From an uncultured Muribaculaceae bacterium (GTDB lineage: Bacteria; Bacteroidota; Bacteroidia; Bacteroidales; Muribaculaceae): a stretch of DNA of 64,000 bases. The position numbers and the translations under genes are program-made. Of the stretch, positions 61,697 through 64,000 are shown one piece after another. The stretch is from positions 235,629 to 299,628 of the forward strand of contig CANQZG010000002.1 of NCBI GenBank assembly GCA_947628305.1. Direction: 5' to 3'. Each line of letters opens with the position of its first letter. The stretch's first letter is position 1. Under the pieces are notes generated by a model, which worked only from the letters and a program-made list of their open reading frames with translations, did not search any database and was not told the origin of the DNA.

Positions 61697-63801
61697 TGGG
61701 TCCTATGTCATCTCTCCGTCCTTTACTGTTCATAATTGTCTCGTTGGCTTCATATCTCTGTCAATATGCTGCCGAGGTGTCTTCATGGCGCCCTGTCGTG
61801 CTGAAGGTTGAAACTGACGGAGAAATCGATGAGCTGAAAGAATCCGGGGCGATTATACTGCGGACGCGTGAAAATTTGGTATTGGCTTATATTCCCGAGG
61901 TTGCTTCCCGGAGCGTTGGCGGAGGTATGCGTGCGGGGCGGGGAGTCCGGCGTATGAATGTGCCTGCGCTTGATTTGGCGAGGTCTAAGTTCGGTGCGCA
62001 GCGTGTCCTTGACGGCGATGGGTTGCCTTCGCCGTTTGATGGTCGAGGAGTGGTCGTCGGTTTCTGTGATGTGGGTTTCGATGCGACACATCCTGCGTTT
62101 AAGTCTGATGGCGGTTATGGTCGGTCGCGGATTAAAAAGATTGTTCAATATCGGGAATCACAAGGGGAAAGGATTGAGTATGCTTCGGATGAGGAGATTG
62201 CAGCTTTCGTGACTGATGACAGGGAGGAGTACCACGCTACCCATGTTGGCGGCATACTTGCCGGGACTTCGGTGGGTAATGGGTATGGAGGAGTGGCTTC
62301 AGGAGCGGAAATTGTCGCTACGATGTCTGAACTTTCCGATGTCGGATTATTGGCCGGGGTGGAGGACATCATAGAATATGCCCATAGCGTGAACAAGCCT
62401 GCCGTTGTCAATATATCGGTGAGTAGCTACTGCGGCCCTCACGACGGGACATCGTTATTTTCCCAATACCTTGATTTATTGGGTAAGGAGGCTATAATAT
62501 GTATCTCGGCGGGAAATGAGGGAAATCATTCCAATACGCTTCCGGTCGTATTCTCGGAGGATTTTCAGGTTGTTGACATGAGGATTGGGAATACTAAGTG
62601 GAACAATTTTGAAATGTATGGAGCGGTTGATGTGTGGAGTGACGATGATTCGCCGGTGGAGTTTAGCCTTGGAATTTTTGAGGATGCCAGGGGTGAGGTC
62701 GTTCATCGCATCGATGGATATGTCTCATTGCCCGATGGCGGTAGTTGGCGTCTCGCTGCGGGTGATGCGGTGGTTGCAGAGGGAGATTATTCCGATGAGA
62801 TGTTTTCAGCGGCATTTGACGGTTATATATCGGTGTCGGGTGGTGTCAATCCTGATAACGGTCGTTACAACCTTGCGGTTGAATATGATATTGACGAGAT
62901 TCCGGTTGATGACCGTGGCCCTTGGGCGAAATATACGATAGTCATAACGTTGAAAGGTAGGCCTGGGGCGGAGTGTCATGCTTATGCCGATGGGATATAT
63001 ACCCGTCTTTCCTCTGTGCCCGGAAACCCCTCTCCCGGTTCTGTGATGTCGGTGAGCGATTTGGCATGCGGTTATAATGTCATCAGTGTCGGTATGTATA
63101 ATAGCCGTAATGAAGTGCCGTTGGTGTATGGTGGGTCTTATCAATCATCATGGATGGCCGATGAGGTGAACGTGCATTCAGGGTATGGGGCTTTGATTGA
63201 CGGGAGAGTAACGCCACTGACGGTTGCACCGGGAGCGGAAGTCGTTTCATCAATGAGTTCCCCGTGGCTGGCGCGTAACCCTGAAAAAATATCCGGCATG
63301 AGTGCAGTTCATGATGTGGATGGTACAAAGGTATACTGGGGGCCGTCCACCGGGACGTCAATGTCGTCTCCATACGTGGCCGGATTTATTGCGACTTGGT
63401 TGCAGGCTGACCCCACGCTTGAAATCTCCGATGTGAAACGTATAATATCCAATACAAATGTGAGGGATTATCCTGACTTGGCCAACCCTCGGCATGGAGA
63501 CGGTTGGTTCGACCCTTATTCAGGATTGCTCGCCGTTCTCGGTGAGTCATCTGTGATTGAGGGATTGGACACTGATGACAGGTTTGAATATTCTGTTGAC
63601 GGTCGTGTTTGCAGGTTGTATGTCCCCGGTGGAAATACTTCGATGGTTGAGGTGTATGATGTGAGCGGATTGCGTGTGTTCTTAAAACATATTGAGGGCG
63701 GTGTTTCGGAGTTGGATTTTTCATCGCTTGCACCGGGGTGGTATGTCGCTAAAATAGATTCAGGGGAGGCTGTCAGGGTTGTCAGGATTTTGCTGAAATA
63801 A
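61696..63801 (+). CDS. secreted subtilisin-like serine protease (S8) with C-terminal sorting-like domain
   Basis: A 701-residue protease. The signal peptide is at 1-25 (LLFIIVSLASYLCQYAAE). The triad is Asp125 in FCDVGFDATHP, His180 in HATHVGGILAG and Ser555 in GTSMSSPYVAGF, with the oxyanion Asn in SAGNEG. A long beta-rich insertion (about 280-480) separates His and Ser. The last 70 residues (VEVYDVSGLRVFLKHIEGG to VRVVRILLK) resemble a type IX secretion sorting domain. ATG 61696 overlaps the glsB stop by one base; the TTG at 61693 is a less likely start. Confidence 0.9.
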   Translation: MGPMSSLRPLLFIIVSLASYLCQYAAEVSSWRPVVLKVETDGEIDELKESGAIILRTRENLVLAYIPEVASRSVGGGMRAGRGVRRMNVPALDLARSKFGAQRVLDGDGLPSPFDGRGVVVGFCDVGFDATHPAFKSDGGYGRSRIKKIVQYRESQGERIEYASDEEIAAFVTDDREEYHATHVGGILAGTSVGNGYGGVASGAEIVATMSELSDVGLLAGVEDIIEYAHSVNKPAVVNISVSSYCGPHDGTSLFSQYLDLLGKEAIICISAGNEGNHSNTLPVVFSEDFQVVDMRIGNTKWNNFEMYGAVDVWSDDDSPVEFSLGIFEDARGEVVHRIDGYVSLPDGGSWRLAAGDAVVAEGDYSDEMFSAAFDGYISVSGGVNPDNGRYNLAVEYDIDEIPVDDRGPWAKYTIVITLKGRPGAECHAYADGIYTRLSSVPGNPSPGSVMSVSDLACGYNVISVGMYNSRNEVPLVYGGSYQSSWMADEVNVHSGYGALIDGRVTPLTVAPGAEVVSSMSSPWLARNPEKISGMSAVHDVDGTKVYWGPSTGTSMSSPYVAGFIATWLQADPTLEISDVKRIISNTNVRDYPDLANPRHGDGWFDPYSGLLAVLGESSVIEGLDTDDRFEYSVDGRVCRLYVPGGNTSMVEVYDVSGLRVFLKHIEGGVSELDFSSLAPGWYVAKIDSGEAVRVVRILLK

Positions 63802-63939
63802 CGTGACAGGTTGAATTGTTCACGCGTTTTCTGTTAATAGATGTTAAGTTTTTATGGCAATAAATGTAGCTAATCTGTTGATTATTCTTAAAATGTAGAA
63901 TGAGCCCCGATTTGCTTAAAGTGAAAAAGTGTAAAAAGA
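63802..63939. other. AT-rich region upstream of the terminal promoter
   Basis: No gene seen. The part next to the promoter (63918-63938, AAAGTGAAAAAGTGTAAAAAG) is A-tract-rich and resembles an UP element. Confidence 0.5.
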
Positions 63940-63971
63940 TTTGGTGGGAATTGAGGAAGGTTGTAACTTTG
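63940..63971 (+). promoter_or_regulatory. strong promoter at the window edge
   Basis: TTTG (63940-63943), exactly 20 nt, then TAACTTTG (63964-63971), preceded by A-tracts. The transcript would begin in CAAACGCTTTCGG and leave the window. The quality of the match and the A-tracts suggest a highly expressed unit, perhaps rRNA, but the downstream gene is not visible. Confidence 0.75.
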
Positions 63972-64000
63972 CAAACGCTTTCGGAAAGGGAGCGCGAGGA

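Overview
The window looks like a chromosomal piece of a gut Bacteroidales, probably Muribaculaceae (Duncaniella/Muribaculum-like). Supporting signs are a SusC/SusD pair, BtDPP-III-like and RagA-type proteins, a glsA-glsB glycine-lipid operon, and many promoters of the Bacteroidetes type (-33 TTTG, about 20 bp, -7 TAnnTTTG). There is little evidence of Shine-Dalgarno use. I see no prophage, IS transposase, CRISPR array or plasmid function. It is mainly a housekeeping region whose accessory interest lies in its intergenic DNA.

Layout. 1-9.9 kb: edge of comEC, aroE, a small membrane protein, an M48 protease, an overlapping RIC-like/LuxR regulator pair, repeat element copy 1, then fau, an S41 protease and dCMP deaminase on the minus strand, an orphan sigma factor, rmuC and ridA. 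9.9-18.6 kb: YihY, an OmpA porin-like protein, then dxr, rseP, an rRNA methyltransferase and dipeptidyl peptidase III on plus. 18.6-27.2 kb: a GH3/serine-hydrolase fusion and a SusC/SusD pair. 27.2-36.3 kb: murI, two poorly known genes, and a run patatin, GH13, prs, S9 peptidase. 36.5-44.8 kb: thrS-infC-rpmI-rplT, glyS, lemA, FKBP, a CDF exporter and a two-DTG aspartic protease. 45.2-49.4 kb: lone trpB behind an attenuator, a 5'-nucleotidase, a glycosyltransferase. 49.7-55.7 kb: glycerate kinase, an OmpA lipoprotein, two identical tRNA-Arg genes, an SDR and a lipoprotein, a BASS transporter and a Crp/Fnr regulator. 56.2-64 kb: a TPR-TM-HTH regulator, an MptE-like protein and a degenerate epimerase, glsA-glsB, a subtilisin, and a strong promoter at the edge.

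Three intergenic systems deserve most attention. First, trpB is preceded by a readable attenuator: a 28-codon leader peptide with tandem Trp codons, an antiterminator segment and a U-tailed terminator. Second, four loci carry a repeat whose unit ends in a complete -33/-7 promoter; all four point at the downstream gene, and in one tandem array only the gene-proximal -7 box is intact. Third, four dispersed foldback elements with terminal inverted repeats share a core hairpin whose stem bases covary between copies; three of them abut gene ends or starts. I have worked only by reading the sequence, so family names rest on motif recognition, not on searches.
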